A stretch of DNA of 64,000 nucleotides from assembly GCF_019449565.1 (NCBI RefSeq), contig NZ_JAGRPM010000025.1:19176-83175 (forward strand), given 5' to 3'. A program made the translations under genes and the position numbers. Of the stretch, positions 44,563 through 56,043 are shown one piece after another. This DNA is from Rhodoblastus sp. (GTDB taxonomy: Bacteria > Pseudomonadota > Alphaproteobacteria > Rhizobiales > Beijerinckiaceae). Below the pieces are notes generated by a model. The model saw nothing but the letters and a program-made list of their open reading frames with translations, made no database searches and was not told where the DNA came from. Positions within the stretch are counted from its first letter, which is position 1, and the number at the start of each line of letters is the position of its first letter.

Positions 44563-46623
44563 TCACATCACGAATTTTGGCGTCGATGAGCCGGACCCGC
44601 CCGAGCCTGTGATGCAGGTCGAGGCTGCGGTCGTTCCGCCCGACATCGAGACCGACAGGGCCACGATTTGCAGGCAACCGCCGGTCAGGGTGTTGATATA
44701 GGCGCCGCCCGCCATGGTGAAGGCGCCAACGGGCAGATAGAACGCGCCCGACATCGAGGCGCCCGAGCCGCCGGAGAAATAGGCGCCGGCCGAATTGCCC
44801 GATTGCGGTCCCACGAAAAGCAGGAAGGCGTAGGTTCCGCTGGTCGGGGCGCTCACATTGACATTGCTGAAGCCGGCGGCGAAGCACAGACCCTTGCCAG
44901 AGCAGGTTCCGCTGCTGGGGGTCGTGGACGCGCTGTAGATGATGGTGACGCCGGTTCCCTGCAGGCCCACTGTCGAGCCATTGCAAGAGACGGAGCCGCC
45001 GCCGTTATTGCCATAGGCCAGATAGCCGTTGATGGAATAGGTTCCTGCGCCCAGGATCGTGCCGCCAGCCGTGGAGAACCAGCCGTTGATGTCGTGGTTG
45101 GTCGCCGCGCCGAGGCTCATGCAGCTGCCGCCGCCAGCATCCGCGTTCACATTGCCGGTGACCTTGAACAGGCTGGAGTTGCCGGTGGCGTCGGCGAGAG
45201 TGATCTTGGCGCCGCCACCCAGCCAGAACGCATTGCCGTCGCTCGCGGCGCCGATCTTGTAGCTGTTGCTCGTGCCCGAGCCCATGGTCAGGGTCGCGCC
45301 GCCGCTCACATAGATGCCGCTGGACAGCGAGAACGTGCTCGCGCCCGAGAAGGAGAGTGTGGCGACATTGCAGATGCTGTAATAGCCTTGGCCGCTGCAT
45401 TTCGCGGTGCTGCGCCCGAAATTATAGGTTCCGCCGCCGGCGAAGGTGGTGGTCGAGCCGCCGGACGTGGTCAGGCCGAGCGCGAGATTATAGGTCCCGG
45501 CGCCGAAGGTCGTCGTGCCGGCGGCCGTGACCGTGCTGGCGAAATTGTAATTCCCCGCGGCGAAGGTCGTCGTGCCGGCGGTGACGACGGCGCTGGCGAA
45601 ATTATAGGTTCCCGGGCCGAAACTGGTGGTCGCGGCCGTCGTGATCGCGGTGTTGAAATTATAGACCGAGCTGGCCGAACCGGACGGATTGAAGCTGAGG
45701 TTGAGGCCGCCGCCCAGTGAGAGCTTGGTGATATTGTAAGTTCCAGCCGGACAGGCGACCGTCCAGGTGCTGCTGGCGTAGGTGGCGGAGCAGCCGCCCG
45801 AAGTTTGTGTGGTGGTCGGATAGGATGAGAGGGTGAAGGAGACGGTCGTGCCGGTCGCGCCAACAGTGACGGTCGGCGCGGTTGGGCCGGTCTGTGACGC
45901 GATGCCGGCGACATAGGCCTCCGCCGCCACGACGCCGGTATTGGTGGCGAGAGGATCGGTGACCGAGGCGTGGGTCAGGGTCTGGGCGGTGATGCCGCTA
46001 CAGCCCTGGGTCGGCGTCGCGCCGCCATAGCTGACGCCCTTGGCGGTGATGGTCGTGCCGCAGGGAACGGTGAGCGTCGCATTGGTGGCGATGCCGCATT
46101 GCGGCGCGGAAATCGCCGTGCCGCCGCTCAACGTAATGCCGCTCGACGCGGAGAGGGCGGTGATGCAGGCGCTCACGCCGCCGCCGAACTGGGCGTAGCT
46201 GGTTCCCGTCGTCGTCAGGGTCGTATGAGTGCCGAGCACTCTGCCAAGAAACAGCGTCGGGGTGGTGGTGACGATGACCCTCAGCGCGTTCTTGGTCGAA
46301 TCTTGCGGCGAGGTCACGACGGCGGCGGCCACGCCCGCGACCGGAACGCCGTTCAGCTTGCCGACATTCTGGGCGACGGAGGTGGCCATGGCGAGAACAT
46401 TGGAGTCGCCGGAATGCGCGCCGTAATAAGTGGCAGCCGCATAGGCCGCCATGTCGGCGATCCTCTGGTCCTCAGTCTGCCGTTCGAGCGTAAGGCCGTA
46501 TTCGGCGACAAGCGAGACAATTCCGATCAGACCTGCGATCAGCGCGGCGCCGAAAATCGTAACAGTGCCGCGCTTGTCGGCGACGAAGGCCCCAAGGGCC
46601 CGTTGATCATGAAACGCACGCAT
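44563..46623 (-). CDS. TadG-like protein with beta-solenoid-type repeats
   Basis: A 686-residue protein. The N terminus (KRGTVTIFGAALIAGLIGIV, 17-36) and QTEDQRIADMAAYAAA are the TadG-type start, a membrane helix then a short periplasmic helix. The rest is Gly/Ser/Thr-rich beta structure. Four units beginning YNF or YNL start at residues 321, 340, 359 and 378 (spacing 19), with a fifth YNF at 400 after a 22-residue unit. Ten or more cysteines are scattered in the external region. It lacks an obvious von Willebrand A domain. Probably displayed at the surface and possibly an adhesin; this is inference. Confidence 0.8.
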   Translation of the reverse strand: MRAFHDQRALGAFVADKRGTVTIFGAALIAGLIGIVSLVAEYGLTLERQTEDQRIADMAAYAAATYYGAHSGDSNVLAMATSVAQNVGKLNGVPVAGVAAAVVTSPQDSTKNALRVIVTTTPTLFLGRVLGTHTTLTTTGTSYAQFGGGVSACITALSASSGITLSGGTAISAPQCGIATNATLTVPCGTTITAKGVSYGGATPTQGCSGITAQTLTHASVTDPLATNTGVVAAEAYVAGIASQTGPTAPTVTVGATGTTVSFTLSSYPTTTQTSGGCSATYASSTWTVACPAGTYNITKLSLGGGLNLSFNPSGSASSVYNFNTAITTAATTSFGPGTYNFASAVVTAGTTTFAAGNYNFASTVTAAGTTTFGAGTYNLALGLTTSGGSTTTFAGGGTYNFGRSTAKCSGQGYYSICNVATLSFSGASTFSLSSGIYVSGGATLTMGSGTSNSYKIGAASDGNAFWLGGGAKITLADATGNSSLFKVTGNVNADAGGGSCMSLGAATNHDINGWFSTAGGTILGAGTYSINGYLAYGNNGGGSVSCNGSTVGLQGTGVTIIYSASTTPSSGTCSGKGLCFAAGFSNVNVSAPTSGTYAFLLFVGPQSGNSAGAYFSGGSGASMSGAFYLPVGAFTMAGGAYINTLTGGCLQIVALSVSMSGGTTAASTCITGSGGSGSSTPKFVM
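45424..45663 (-). repeat. 57-bp (19-residue) coding repeats in the TadG-like gene
   Basis: Within the gene, a 57-bp unit encoding YNFxxxxxxAGTTTFxAGx is repeated about four times with drift. The plus strand shows the recurring phrase GAAGGTCGTCGTGCCGGCGG. The in-frame length means copy number changes would alter the protein without a frameshift. Confidence 0.8.
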
Positions 46624-46844
46624 GGGATGTCTGCCTATTCAAAAGCGTACCGTTGGAATATATCTAAACGGTCACCATTGAATAGCGTGTTAGGGATACA
46701 AGTTACATTTTATCGAAAGTTGCTCGTTTTTCTGGTTAATGAATAATTCCGTTGCGGAATCTGTGATTTAAGCTTTGTTTACCAAAATATTTCGAAGCTT
46801 TTTTTGTACAGGAAACGGTCGGGCTTGAGGGCCGGCGCCTCGCC

Positions 46845-47561
46845 TCAGAGCTCCTCACGCCGCCACTTGCCACGGCTCTGGTAATAGAAGGGCGTGGGCA
46901 AATAATGGCTCATGCCGGCCTTGAGCCGTTCCCGCAGTTCCGCCAGCACACCGCGCGTGACGTCCGGCAGGTCAAGTTTCTCGGCCTCGTCGAAGCGGAC
47001 CCAGGCCAGTTCCACCAGTTCCGCGTCGGCATGGGCGAAGCCGTCCAGCCGCGCCGTCACGGCGCGGGCGTCAAGCGCGAAAAAGCGCGTGTCGAAACGC
47101 CTGGGCAGCGAGGGCGGGGTGATGGCGCGGGCGATGAAATGCAGATCCTGCAAATCGGGCAGGCACTTGTGCGCCGCATAGGTTCGCCAGGCCGGAGGCG
47201 GGCGTTCCGGGCCGCCAAATTCGCCCGAGCCGACGACATGGCCCGTCTCCTCGAAGGTTTCGCGGATCGCGGCGAGAGCCAGGGCGCGGGCGAAGGTCGG
47301 ATCGGACCCGGCGCGGCCTTTCAGCAGCCGGGTCTCGACGCGGGCGTCGAGCGGTCCGGCGATGTTCATGCGGCGGTCGCAGGGCTCCAGCTTTCCGCCG
47401 GGAAAGACAAACTTGCCGGGCATGAATTTCAACGCCTCATGGCGCTTGCCAAGCAGAATTCTGGGGTTTTTCCTGCCGATCCCTTCGAGCAGGATCAGCG
47501 ACGCTGCGTCACGCGGGCGCGCGGGCCTTGGTTTGCTTGCGCGTGTTTCACCTTCCATCAT
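46845..47561 (-). CDS. NUDIX hydrolase
   Basis: A 238-residue NUDIX protein. The NUDIX helix is split by an insertion, as in the CoA- or NADH-like branch: FPGGKLEPCDRR is followed about 40 residues later by ALAAIRETFEETGHVVG (RETFEETG core). The ATG at 47561 overlaps the DUF983 stop by 4 bp (ATGA). The substrate is unknown. It belongs to the rnr-DUF983-NUDIX operon. Confidence 0.88.
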   Translation of the reverse strand: MMEGETRASKPRPARPRDAASLILLEGIGRKNPRILLGKRHEALKFMPGKFVFPGGKLEPCDRRMNIAGPLDARVETRLLKGRAGSDPTFARALALAAIRETFEETGHVVGSGEFGGPERPPPAWRTYAAHKCLPDLQDLHFIARAITPPSLPRRFDTRFFALDARAVTARLDGFAHADAELVELAWVRFDEAEKLDLPDVTRGVLAELRERLKAGMSHYLPTPFYYQSRGKWRREEL

Positions 47562-48010
47562 GGCCTGTCTCCGGAGAAGCGACGCTCGTCTGGCGCCTCC
47601 ACCCCGAAGCCATGCATGCGCAATGCCCATTGATAGGCGATCAACGCGCCTTTCACGATGGGCAGCAGCCAGAGGCTCAGCAGCAGCCCGATGACGGGCC
47701 AAAAGACCATCTGCGGCCAATCCGGCAGATTTGGGAAGAGTTCCTGCCCCGCGATGACGCCCGAAACGACAATATGCCCGACAATGACCATGGTGACATA
47801 GGGCGGCATGTCGTCGGCGCGCTGATGGAACAATTCCTCGCCGCAGGCGGGGCAGAGATCATTGACCTTCAAGTAAGCATAAAAGATTTTTCCTTGCCCG
47901 CAGGCGGGGCATAACCCGCGCATGCCGCGCTTCATCGCCGGCCAGACGGGACGCGCCGTCAGGACGATGTCAGATGATGCGGGTTTGCTCGATTCGGCGG
48001 CGGTGATCAT
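47558..48010 (-). CDS. DUF983 zinc-ribbon membrane protein
   Basis: A 150-residue protein with an N-terminal zinc-ribbon-like part: GLCPACGQGKIFYAYLKVNDLCPACGEEL (about 33-61), two CxxC pairs. Two membrane helices follow (about 72-94 and 105-127). Function unknown in general; it is strongly linked to rnr in alphaproteobacteria. It overlaps rnr and the NUDIX gene by 4 bp each. Confidence 0.88.
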   Translation of the reverse strand: MITAAESSKPASSDIVLTARPVWPAMKRGMRGLCPACGQGKIFYAYLKVNDLCPACGEELFHQRADDMPPYVTMVIVGHIVVSGVIAGQELFPNLPDWPQMVFWPVIGLLLSLWLLPIVKGALIAYQWALRMHGFGVEAPDERRFSGDRP

Positions 48011-50307
48011 GCGTGGGTCCTCCGCCGGGACGTTCTCGCGGAAGGGCGGGCGCGCGAGGATTTGGCGGGCTTGGTCTTGAGCGCGCTGGCGCGGCCCGCG
48101 CGGGGCTTGCCCTCGCTCTGCATTTCAAAACGCAGGGCGCCGGCGAAGGGGGCGGCCTCGACGAGCTTCACCGTCACCTGATCGCCAAGCTGATATGTTT
48201 CGCCGGTCCGCGCGCCAATCAGCGCGTGATGCGCCTCGTCGTAACGGAAATAATCATCGCCGATGGAGGCGGCCGGGACGAAGCCGTCGGCGCCGGTGTC
48301 CGACAGCTTGACGAAAAGCCCGGCATGGGTGACGCCGGCGATACGGCCCTCGAAGCTGGCGCCGATTTTTTCGGCCAGAAAGGTCGCGATCAGCCGGTCG
48401 GTCGTCTCGCGTTCGGCGGCCATGGCGCGGCGCTCGGCGGCGGAAATGCGCGCGGCGATTTCGGCCAGATGTTCGCGGCCCATCTCGGGCAACCCGCCCG
48501 GGCCGAGGTCCAGCGCCCGTACCAAGGCCCGATGAACGATCAGATCGGCATAGCGGCGGATCGGCGAGGTGAAATGCGCGTAGCGGCGCAGATGCAGGCC
48601 GAAATGGCCGTAATTTTCCGCGACATATTCCGCCTGCGCCTGGGTGCGCAGCACGATCTCGTTCACGACATTCTCGTGCTCGGTGCCGCGCACCTTGGCG
48701 AGAATTTCATTGAACTGCATGGGCTTGATCACCTGGCCCTTGGCCAGCTTGATGCCGATGGTCGCAAGGAACTCCGACAGCGCATTGAGCTTTTCGATCG
48801 AAGGCTCGTCATGGGCGCGGTAGATCAGATGCGACTTCTCCTTTTCCAACGTCTCCGCGGCGGCGACATTGGCGAGGATCATGAATTCCTCGATCACCTT
48901 GTGGGCGTCGAGACGCGGCGGCGTCAGCACACGGTCGACCGTGCCGTCGGCTTTCAGCAGGATCTTGCGCTCGGGCAGGTCGAGATCGAGCGGCGACCTC
49001 TTGGTCCGTGCGATTTTCGTGGCCTCATAGGCGCGCCACAAGGGTTTCAGCGCCTCGTCCAACAGGGGCCGGGTCGTATCGTCCGGGCGTCCGTCGATGG
49101 CGTCCTGCGCCTGTTGATAGGAGAGCTTGGCCGCCGAGCGCATCATCACGCGATGGAAGCTATGGTCCAGCTTGTGGCCGTCCTTGCCGAGGCGCATGCG
49201 GCAGGCGAGCGCGGGCCTGTCCTCGCCCTGCCGCAATGAGCAGAGGTCGTTGGAAATGCGCTCGGGCAGCATGGGCACGACGCGGTCCGGGAAATAGACC
49301 GAATTACCGCGATCCAGCGCCTCCTTGTCGAGCGCGCTCCCGGGCCGCACATAAAAACTGACGTCGGCGATGGCGACCGTGACGATGAAGCCTTCCGGAT
49401 TGTCCGGCGCGTCGTCCGGCGCGGCGTGGACAGCGTCGTCATGGTCTTTGGCGTCGGGCGGGTCGATGGTCAGCAAGGGCAGCGAGCGCCAATCTTCACG
49501 TCGAAAACCCTCGGCCTCCATCCGCGCGGGCCTGGCGGCCTCCGAGGCCTCGATGGTGTCGGGACGGAACAGGTCCGGGATCGAATGGGTGTTGATGGCG
49601 ATGAGGCTGATCGCCTTTTCGCTGTTCATCGAGCCGAGCCGCTCTCGAACCTTGGCGATCGGCTGGCCGAGGCGACCGCGTGAAAGAGTCTCCACGCTGA
49701 CGAGATCGCCGTCGCGCGCCTCGCCGCGATCCGCCTCCGCGATCCGATATTCCTTGTCGCGCATTTTCTTGTCCACGGGCACGATGCGCCCGCCGCCATT
49801 GCGAAGGTCTTCTCGGAACACGCCGAGGATGCGCTTGACCGCGCGCGACAGCAGCTTGACCACGCGGCCGGAATAGGCTGGTCCTCCGGTTTCGCGCAAA
49901 GGCGTGACGCGCACCAGGGCGCGGTCGCCGACGCCCGCCGCCGGGGGGCCGCCGACGCGGGCCTTTCGCGGCGCGAAAATAGCTATTCGCGGTATTGGGC
50001 CGAGGTCTTCCTCCCACTCCACCGGCACGGCGATCAGGTCGCCGTCGCGGTCGCGCGTTGTGATGTCGGCGAGCACGATCTGGGGCAGGGCGCCTTTTTC
50101 ATGCAGGCCCTTGCGGGAGCGCTGGATCTCGCCTTCCAGCTCCAGCTCTTTCAGGATTTTCTTGAGAAAAATCTTGTCGTCGCCGCGAATGCCGAAGGCG
50201 CGGGCGATCTCGCGCTTGCCGATCTTGTCTGGCAAGGCGGCGCCAGCCTGCGCCGCCGCCTCGCGCTCGCGGGCGATGAAGGCGAGGATGTCCTCGCGGC
50301 TCGGCAT
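48007..50307 (-). CDS. rnr: ribonuclease R
   Basis: A 766-residue 3'-5' exoribonuclease of the RNB family. Catalytic aspartates are in LLTIDPPDAKDHDDAVHA. LRRYAHFTSPIRRYADLIVHRAL is the conserved RNB end. Cold-shock domains lie at the N-terminal part and an S1 domain near the C terminus (FEGRIAGVTHAGLFVKLSDTGADGFV). A Lys/Arg-rich tail ends the protein. Start: ATG 50307 or GTG 50340; neither has a strong ribosome site. The long open frame upstream to 50628 does not look like family sequence. Confidence 0.93.
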   Translation of the reverse strand: MPSREDILAFIAREREAAAQAGAALPDKIGKREIARAFGIRGDDKIFLKKILKELELEGEIQRSRKGLHEKGALPQIVLADITTRDRDGDLIAVPVEWEEDLGPIPRIAIFAPRKARVGGPPAAGVGDRALVRVTPLRETGGPAYSGRVVKLLSRAVKRILGVFREDLRNGGGRIVPVDKKMRDKEYRIAEADRGEARDGDLVSVETLSRGRLGQPIAKVRERLGSMNSEKAISLIAINTHSIPDLFRPDTIEASEAARPARMEAEGFRREDWRSLPLLTIDPPDAKDHDDAVHAAPDDAPDNPEGFIVTVAIADVSFYVRPGSALDKEALDRGNSVYFPDRVVPMLPERISNDLCSLRQGEDRPALACRMRLGKDGHKLDHSFHRVMMRSAAKLSYQQAQDAIDGRPDDTTRPLLDEALKPLWRAYEATKIARTKRSPLDLDLPERKILLKADGTVDRVLTPPRLDAHKVIEEFMILANVAAAETLEKEKSHLIYRAHDEPSIEKLNALSEFLATIGIKLAKGQVIKPMQFNEILAKVRGTEHENVVNEIVLRTQAQAEYVAENYGHFGLHLRRYAHFTSPIRRYADLIVHRALVRALDLGPGGLPEMGREHLAEIAARISAAERRAMAAERETTDRLIATFLAEKIGASFEGRIAGVTHAGLFVKLSDTGADGFVPAASIGDDYFRYDEAHHALIGARTGETYQLGDQVTVKLVEAAPFAGALRFEMQSEGKPRAGRASALKTKPAKSSRARPSARTSRRRTHA

Positions 50308-50502
50308 GGGAGCTTTTTTGGGGGCTGGTTCTTTCGGCACAGCTGCAACATAAGGATTAGATTGCCCGGCGTCATCCGCGATCTTCCGCGACAGCCGGAG
50401 ATTGCGCTGGTTGGCTCGGCTATTCGCTGGCAAAGCGTCGCAAAACTTGGCTACATTCTGCCGCCTGCCCCAGGCTAGACAATCGGAGCTAGTGTTCGCG
50501 CC

Positions 50503-51960
50503 ATGTTGACGACGCTCGAACCGGCGCCCGCGCCAGCCCTGACAAGGCTCGCCGCCTATCCCTGGCTCGTTGTCGCAACGACCTGCATCGGCGCCTTCAT
50601 GGGCCAGCTTGACGCGAGCATCGTGCAACTTGCGATGCCCGAGTTCGAGCGCGTGTTCAATCTTCGGATCAGCGATGTCAGCTGGATCGCGACCGCCTAT
50701 TTGATCGCCTTTGCCTCAGTCTTGCCGATCTTCGGGCGGCTCGCCGCGATCAAAGGGCGCAAACTCTTTTATATTGCCGGCTTCATTCTCTTTACTGGCG
50801 CTTCGGCCTTGTGCGGACTGGCGTCGAGTTTCGGCGCATTGGTCGGCTTCCGCGTTCTCCAGGGCATTGGCGGCGCGATGCTTGGGGCCAATAGCGTCGC
50901 CATTCTGGTCAAGGCCACCAATCCACAGCAGCGCGGGCAGGCCCTGGGCCTTTTCGCCGCCGCGCAAGCCATTGGCGCTGGGGCTGGCCCTGTGTTTGGC
51001 GGCATTATTCTGGATACGCTGGGCTGGCGCTGGATTTTTTGGATCAATGTGCCTTTGGGCGTGATCGGGGCCATTGCAGGTTATCTGGTCTTCCCTGTGA
51101 GCAAGGATCTGGACCCGGACAAGCGCTTCGATTGGGGCGGCGCCTTGCTTCTAACGCCGGCCTTGATCTCGCTGGTGGCCGCGCTCAGTGAAATCCATGC
51201 CTGGGGTCCGACTTCCATTGCGTTTTTGTCGGTCGTCGCGTCCGCGGCGATCCTGCTGCCACTGTTCGTATGGCAGGAGCGGCGGATGTCGCCGCCACTG
51301 GTCAATATGGCTCTTTTTGCCAATCCGGCCTTTTCCGGCGGGATCGTCGCGGTGATCCTCTCTTACGCCATGCTGTACAGCATGTTTTTCGTGATGTCGT
51401 TCAGCCTTGTCCGGGGCTATCAGGAGACACCCTCGGTCGCCGGACTCCATCTCGCCCTGGCCCCCATCGGGCTCGGTCTGACCGCATCTTTTTCTGGACC
51501 GCTGGTTGACCGTCTTGGCGCCTGGGCGACAAAAATGGCGGCGATCGCCATCGTGGTCGCGGCCTTGGTCGTCCTGTCTTTCGTCATGACGAGCGGCGCC
51601 GGCGGGCTTTCTGGCGTGTTGGCGGGGCTCGCCCTGTTTGGCTCGGGATTGGGACTCTTCATTGCCCCCAACAACACTTCGACCATGAGCGCGGCTCCTC
51701 CGGCGCTTTCCAGTCAGGCGGCGGCGCTGCTCAGTTTAATGCGGGTCGTTGGCACTAGTGTCGGAGTCGCGGCAGCCGGTTCGCTGCTGTCGTGGCGGCT
51801 CGAAGCCCGTGGTGGGACCGGGGGCGGGAGCCTTGGCGTATCGCCAACCGTCCTGAATCATGCCGCCGTGGACGGCCTGGCCATGGTTGGCGCCTTTGCA
51901 ATCCTCGCCGCGCTGGCTGTCAGCGTTGGACGAAGGGCGGCGGTCACAGCATCGAACTGA
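50503..51960 (+). CDS. DHA2-family MFS drug exporter
   Basis: A 485-residue, about 14-helix antiporter of the EmrB/QacA (DHA2) type. GAFMGQLDASIVQLAMPEF (about 26-44), GRLAAIKGRKLFYIAGFILF and RVLQGIGGAMLGANSVAI are the family motifs. Proton-driven export of hydrophobic compounds is likely; substrates unknown. It reads divergently from rnr. Confidence 0.92.
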   Translation: MLTTLEPAPAPALTRLAAYPWLVVATTCIGAFMGQLDASIVQLAMPEFERVFNLRISDVSWIATAYLIAFASVLPIFGRLAAIKGRKLFYIAGFILFTGASALCGLASSFGALVGFRVLQGIGGAMLGANSVAILVKATNPQQRGQALGLFAAAQAIGAGAGPVFGGIILDTLGWRWIFWINVPLGVIGAIAGYLVFPVSKDLDPDKRFDWGGALLLTPALISLVAALSEIHAWGPTSIAFLSVVASAAILLPLFVWQERRMSPPLVNMALFANPAFSGGIVAVILSYAMLYSMFFVMSFSLVRGYQETPSVAGLHLALAPIGLGLTASFSGPLVDRLGAWATKMAAIAIVVAALVVLSFVMTSGAGGLSGVLAGLALFGSGLGLFIAPNNTSTMSAAPPALSSQAAALLSLMRVVGTSVGVAAAGSLLSWRLEARGGTGGGSLGVSPTVLNHAAVDGLAMVGAFAILAALAVSVGRRAAVTASN

Positions 51961-51967
51961 TGTTCCG

Positions 51968-53911
<1,944 letters not shown>

Positions 53912-53925
53912 ACACTTCAGCACAA

Positions 53926-53956
53926 GGGACGTTGAGGGTTTTTCCCGCAACGTCCC
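53926..53956 (+). terminator. hairpin after eno
   Basis: GGGACGTTG pairs perfectly with CAACGTCCC; inside, GGG and CCC can extend the stem around a TTTTT loop. No 3' T run follows, so termination or RNA processing between eno and the downstream permease is possible but unproven. Confidence 0.55.
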
Positions 53957-53971
53957 CGAGGCTCCGGCGCC

Positions 53972-55198
53972 GTGAATAGTCAGAAACTTCTCGTCGCCCT
54001 CGTCTTTCTGGCGACCTATGGCGGCGTCGCGTTCGGGCGCCTGCCTTTTACCCGGCTGGACCGGGCCGGCATCGCGCTGGTCGGCGCGACCGCCATGGTC
54101 GTCTGCGGCGGCCTCACGCTCGACGAGGCGTTCAAATCCATCGACCTCGGCGCGCTGGCCCTGCTGCTTGGCATGATGGCCATTGTCGCGGAACTGGAGC
54201 TGGCCGGCTTTTTCCGCAGCGCCAGCCTGTTCGCGGCTCGCCGCGCCCATTCGCAATTCGCGCTGCTCGCCGGCATCGTCGCGGTCACGGGCCTGTTCTC
54301 GGCCTTTCTCGTCAATGACGCGGTTTGCCTTGTGATGGCCCCGCTCGTCTTGCGCGTCACACGCGCGCTGAAGCTGAACGCCAAGCCTTTTCTGCTCGCG
54401 ACCGCGCTGGCCTCCAACGCCGGCGGCGCGGCGACGATCACCGGCAATCCGCAGAATATGATCATCGGCGCAGCGTCGCAGATTCCCTATGGCCGTTTCG
54501 CCGCCGCTTTGGCGCCGGTCGCCGCCGTCGCGCTGCTGCTGGTTTTCGCCCTGATCGCTTTCGTCTACCGGCGCGATCTCCGCGAACGCCCATCTGGCGA
54601 GCCGGAGATCGGCCCGGCCCGGGCGCACAAGGGCCTGACCTTGCGCGCCGCGCTCACGGCGCTCGGCGTCGTCGTGGCCTTTTTTCTCGGCGTTCCGGCC
54701 CCCAAGGCGGCGCTCGCGGGCGCCAGCCTGCTGCTGCTGACGCGGGCGATCAAACCGCAAAAGGTCTATCGCCGGATCGATGGCGGGCTGCTGTTGATGT
54801 TCGCGGGGCTGTTCATCGTCGCGGCGGCGGGCGAGAGGGCCTTCCTGACGCCGGACATCTTGCGGCGCGCGCAGGGCTGGGGGCTGGAAAACGCCTGGAT
54901 TTTGACGGCGGTCACGGCGACCTTGTCCAATCTCGTCAGCAATGTCCCGGCTGTGCTCGCCCTGAAGCCCTTCATGGCGCAACTGCCGCGGGACAGCTGG
55001 CTGGTCGTGGCGATGGCTTCGACGCTCGCCGGCAATCTCACCCTGCTCGGTTCGGCGGCCAATCTGATTGTCGCCGAAATCGCCCGGCGTTCCGGCGCGC
55101 CCTTGAGTTTTTGGGATTTTTTAGTCGTCGGCTTTCCGGCGACTGTCCTTTCGCTAGCTTTCGGCGCAGCGCATTTCGGCGGGTGGCCGCCCGGCTGA
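53972..55198 (+). CDS. SLC13/ArsB-NhaD superfamily anion permease
   Basis: A 408-residue, about 10-helix transporter. It starts MNSQKLLVALVFLATYGG and has NDAVCLVMAPLVL, GGAATITGNPQNMIIG (substrate loop) and NLTLLGSAANLIVAEIA, all typical of the ion-transporter superfamily including citrate, arsenite and Na+/H+ carriers. The start is a GTG. Which anion is carried is unknown. Confidence 0.88.
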   Translation: MNSQKLLVALVFLATYGGVAFGRLPFTRLDRAGIALVGATAMVVCGGLTLDEAFKSIDLGALALLLGMMAIVAELELAGFFRSASLFAARRAHSQFALLAGIVAVTGLFSAFLVNDAVCLVMAPLVLRVTRALKLNAKPFLLATALASNAGGAATITGNPQNMIIGAASQIPYGRFAAALAPVAAVALLLVFALIAFVYRRDLRERPSGEPEIGPARAHKGLTLRAALTALGVVVAFFLGVPAPKAALAGASLLLLTRAIKPQKVYRRIDGGLLLMFAGLFIVAAAGERAFLTPDILRRAQGWGLENAWILTAVTATLSNLVSNVPAVLALKPFMAQLPRDSWLVVAMASTLAGNLTLLGSAANLIVAEIARRSGAPLSFWDFLVVGFPATVLSLAFGAAHFGGWPPG

Positions 55199-55214
55199 AG
55201 TGGCGCTGCCTGCG

Positions 55215-55442
55215 TCAGCCGTTCAGGGCGCGCAGCAAAGCGGCGGCCTGGTCACGGAGGGCGTATAAGGCGAAGCCGGCGATGGCGAGCAGCGCAAGGC
55301 TCACGACGGTCCGGACGGGGGAACGCTTCTCTTCCTGAGCAACGAGACTGTCCACATGTTCGATCTTGCCGCCGACGCCGCGACGGCGCGGAGCGGACTG
55401 CCTCTTGAAATTGTTTTCGATCGTGAATCCCAGGCTGGCCAT
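55215..55442 (-). CDS. small single-pass membrane protein of unknown function
   Basis: A 75-residue protein with a basic middle (FKRQSAPRRRGVGGK) and one C-terminal membrane helix (about 45-62), ending DQAAALLRALNG. No family recognised. It is convergent with the permease gene, 16 bp from its stop. Confidence 0.5.
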   Translation of the reverse strand: MASLGFTIENNFKRQSAPRRRGVGGKIEHVDSLVAQEEKRSPVRTVVSLALLAIAGFALYALRDQAAALLRALNG

Positions 55443-55593
55443 TGTCTTCGTCCCGATTTGACTTCGAGAGCCGCCATTTCGTTTCAGTTTGAAACAAGGC
55501 GGCGGTCTTGCTGAACAAGCTTCAATTCGGGCGCCAGCGAGCGTCTTTTCGATTTTTTAACCCTGGCCTAACCTTTACGCGCGAGAGTGACGC

Positions 55594-55932
55594 ATGGTTG
55601 TCCGCACGCGCTTCGCCGCCATTGCCATTCCCTTGCTCTTCCACGTCTTCTCGGGCGTGGTTGGAGGCTTTTTCGTCTGGCACGCCTTCCACGGCGAGCG
55701 CGGCATCGCCGCCGATCTCGAAACGCGCCGCGAAATGGCGGAGATCGAAGCCAAGCTGAAGGTCGTGCGCGCGGAAAAGGCCGAGTGGCAGAAGCGCGTC
55801 GATCTGCTGCGCGGGCCGGTGGTGGACCGGGACCTGCTCGACGAGGAGGCGCGCAACCTGCTCAATCGAGTCGGCAAGACCGATCTCGTCGTGATCCTGC
55901 CGCAGGACAAGGGCCAGCCGGTCCTGCGCTGA
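55594..55932 (+). CDS. FtsB/DivIC-type septum formation initiator
   Basis: A 112-residue single-pass protein: short cytoplasmic start, a membrane helix (about 9-30), and a coiled coil (about 40-75, LETRREMAEIEAKLKVVRAE), then GPVVDRDLLDEEARNLLN. This is the DivIC/FtsB architecture, part of the FtsB-FtsL-FtsQ divisome complex. It stands just before the pyruvate dehydrogenase genes, as in many alphaproteobacteria. Confidence 0.88.
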   Translation: MVVRTRFAAIAIPLLFHVFSGVVGGFFVWHAFHGERGIAADLETRREMAEIEAKLKVVRAEKAEWQKRVDLLRGPVVDRDLLDEEARNLLNRVGKTDLVVILPQDKGQPVLR

Positions 55933-56043
55933 CACCGACGTCCATCTCGCTTTTTCATTGGCTTCGGGCTAGCTTTCCGGCGGGAAGGCCTGCGATTCCC
56001 GTGCGATCCGCCGCACGGCCGAAGCGCGGGCGCGGGAGGATCT

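Noticed and set aside
50308..50628. N-terminal extension of ribonuclease R
   Set aside because: The extra ~107 residues have no similarity to RNase R and overlap the start region of the divergent MFS gene; the annotated start is within the conserved PSREDILAFI region.
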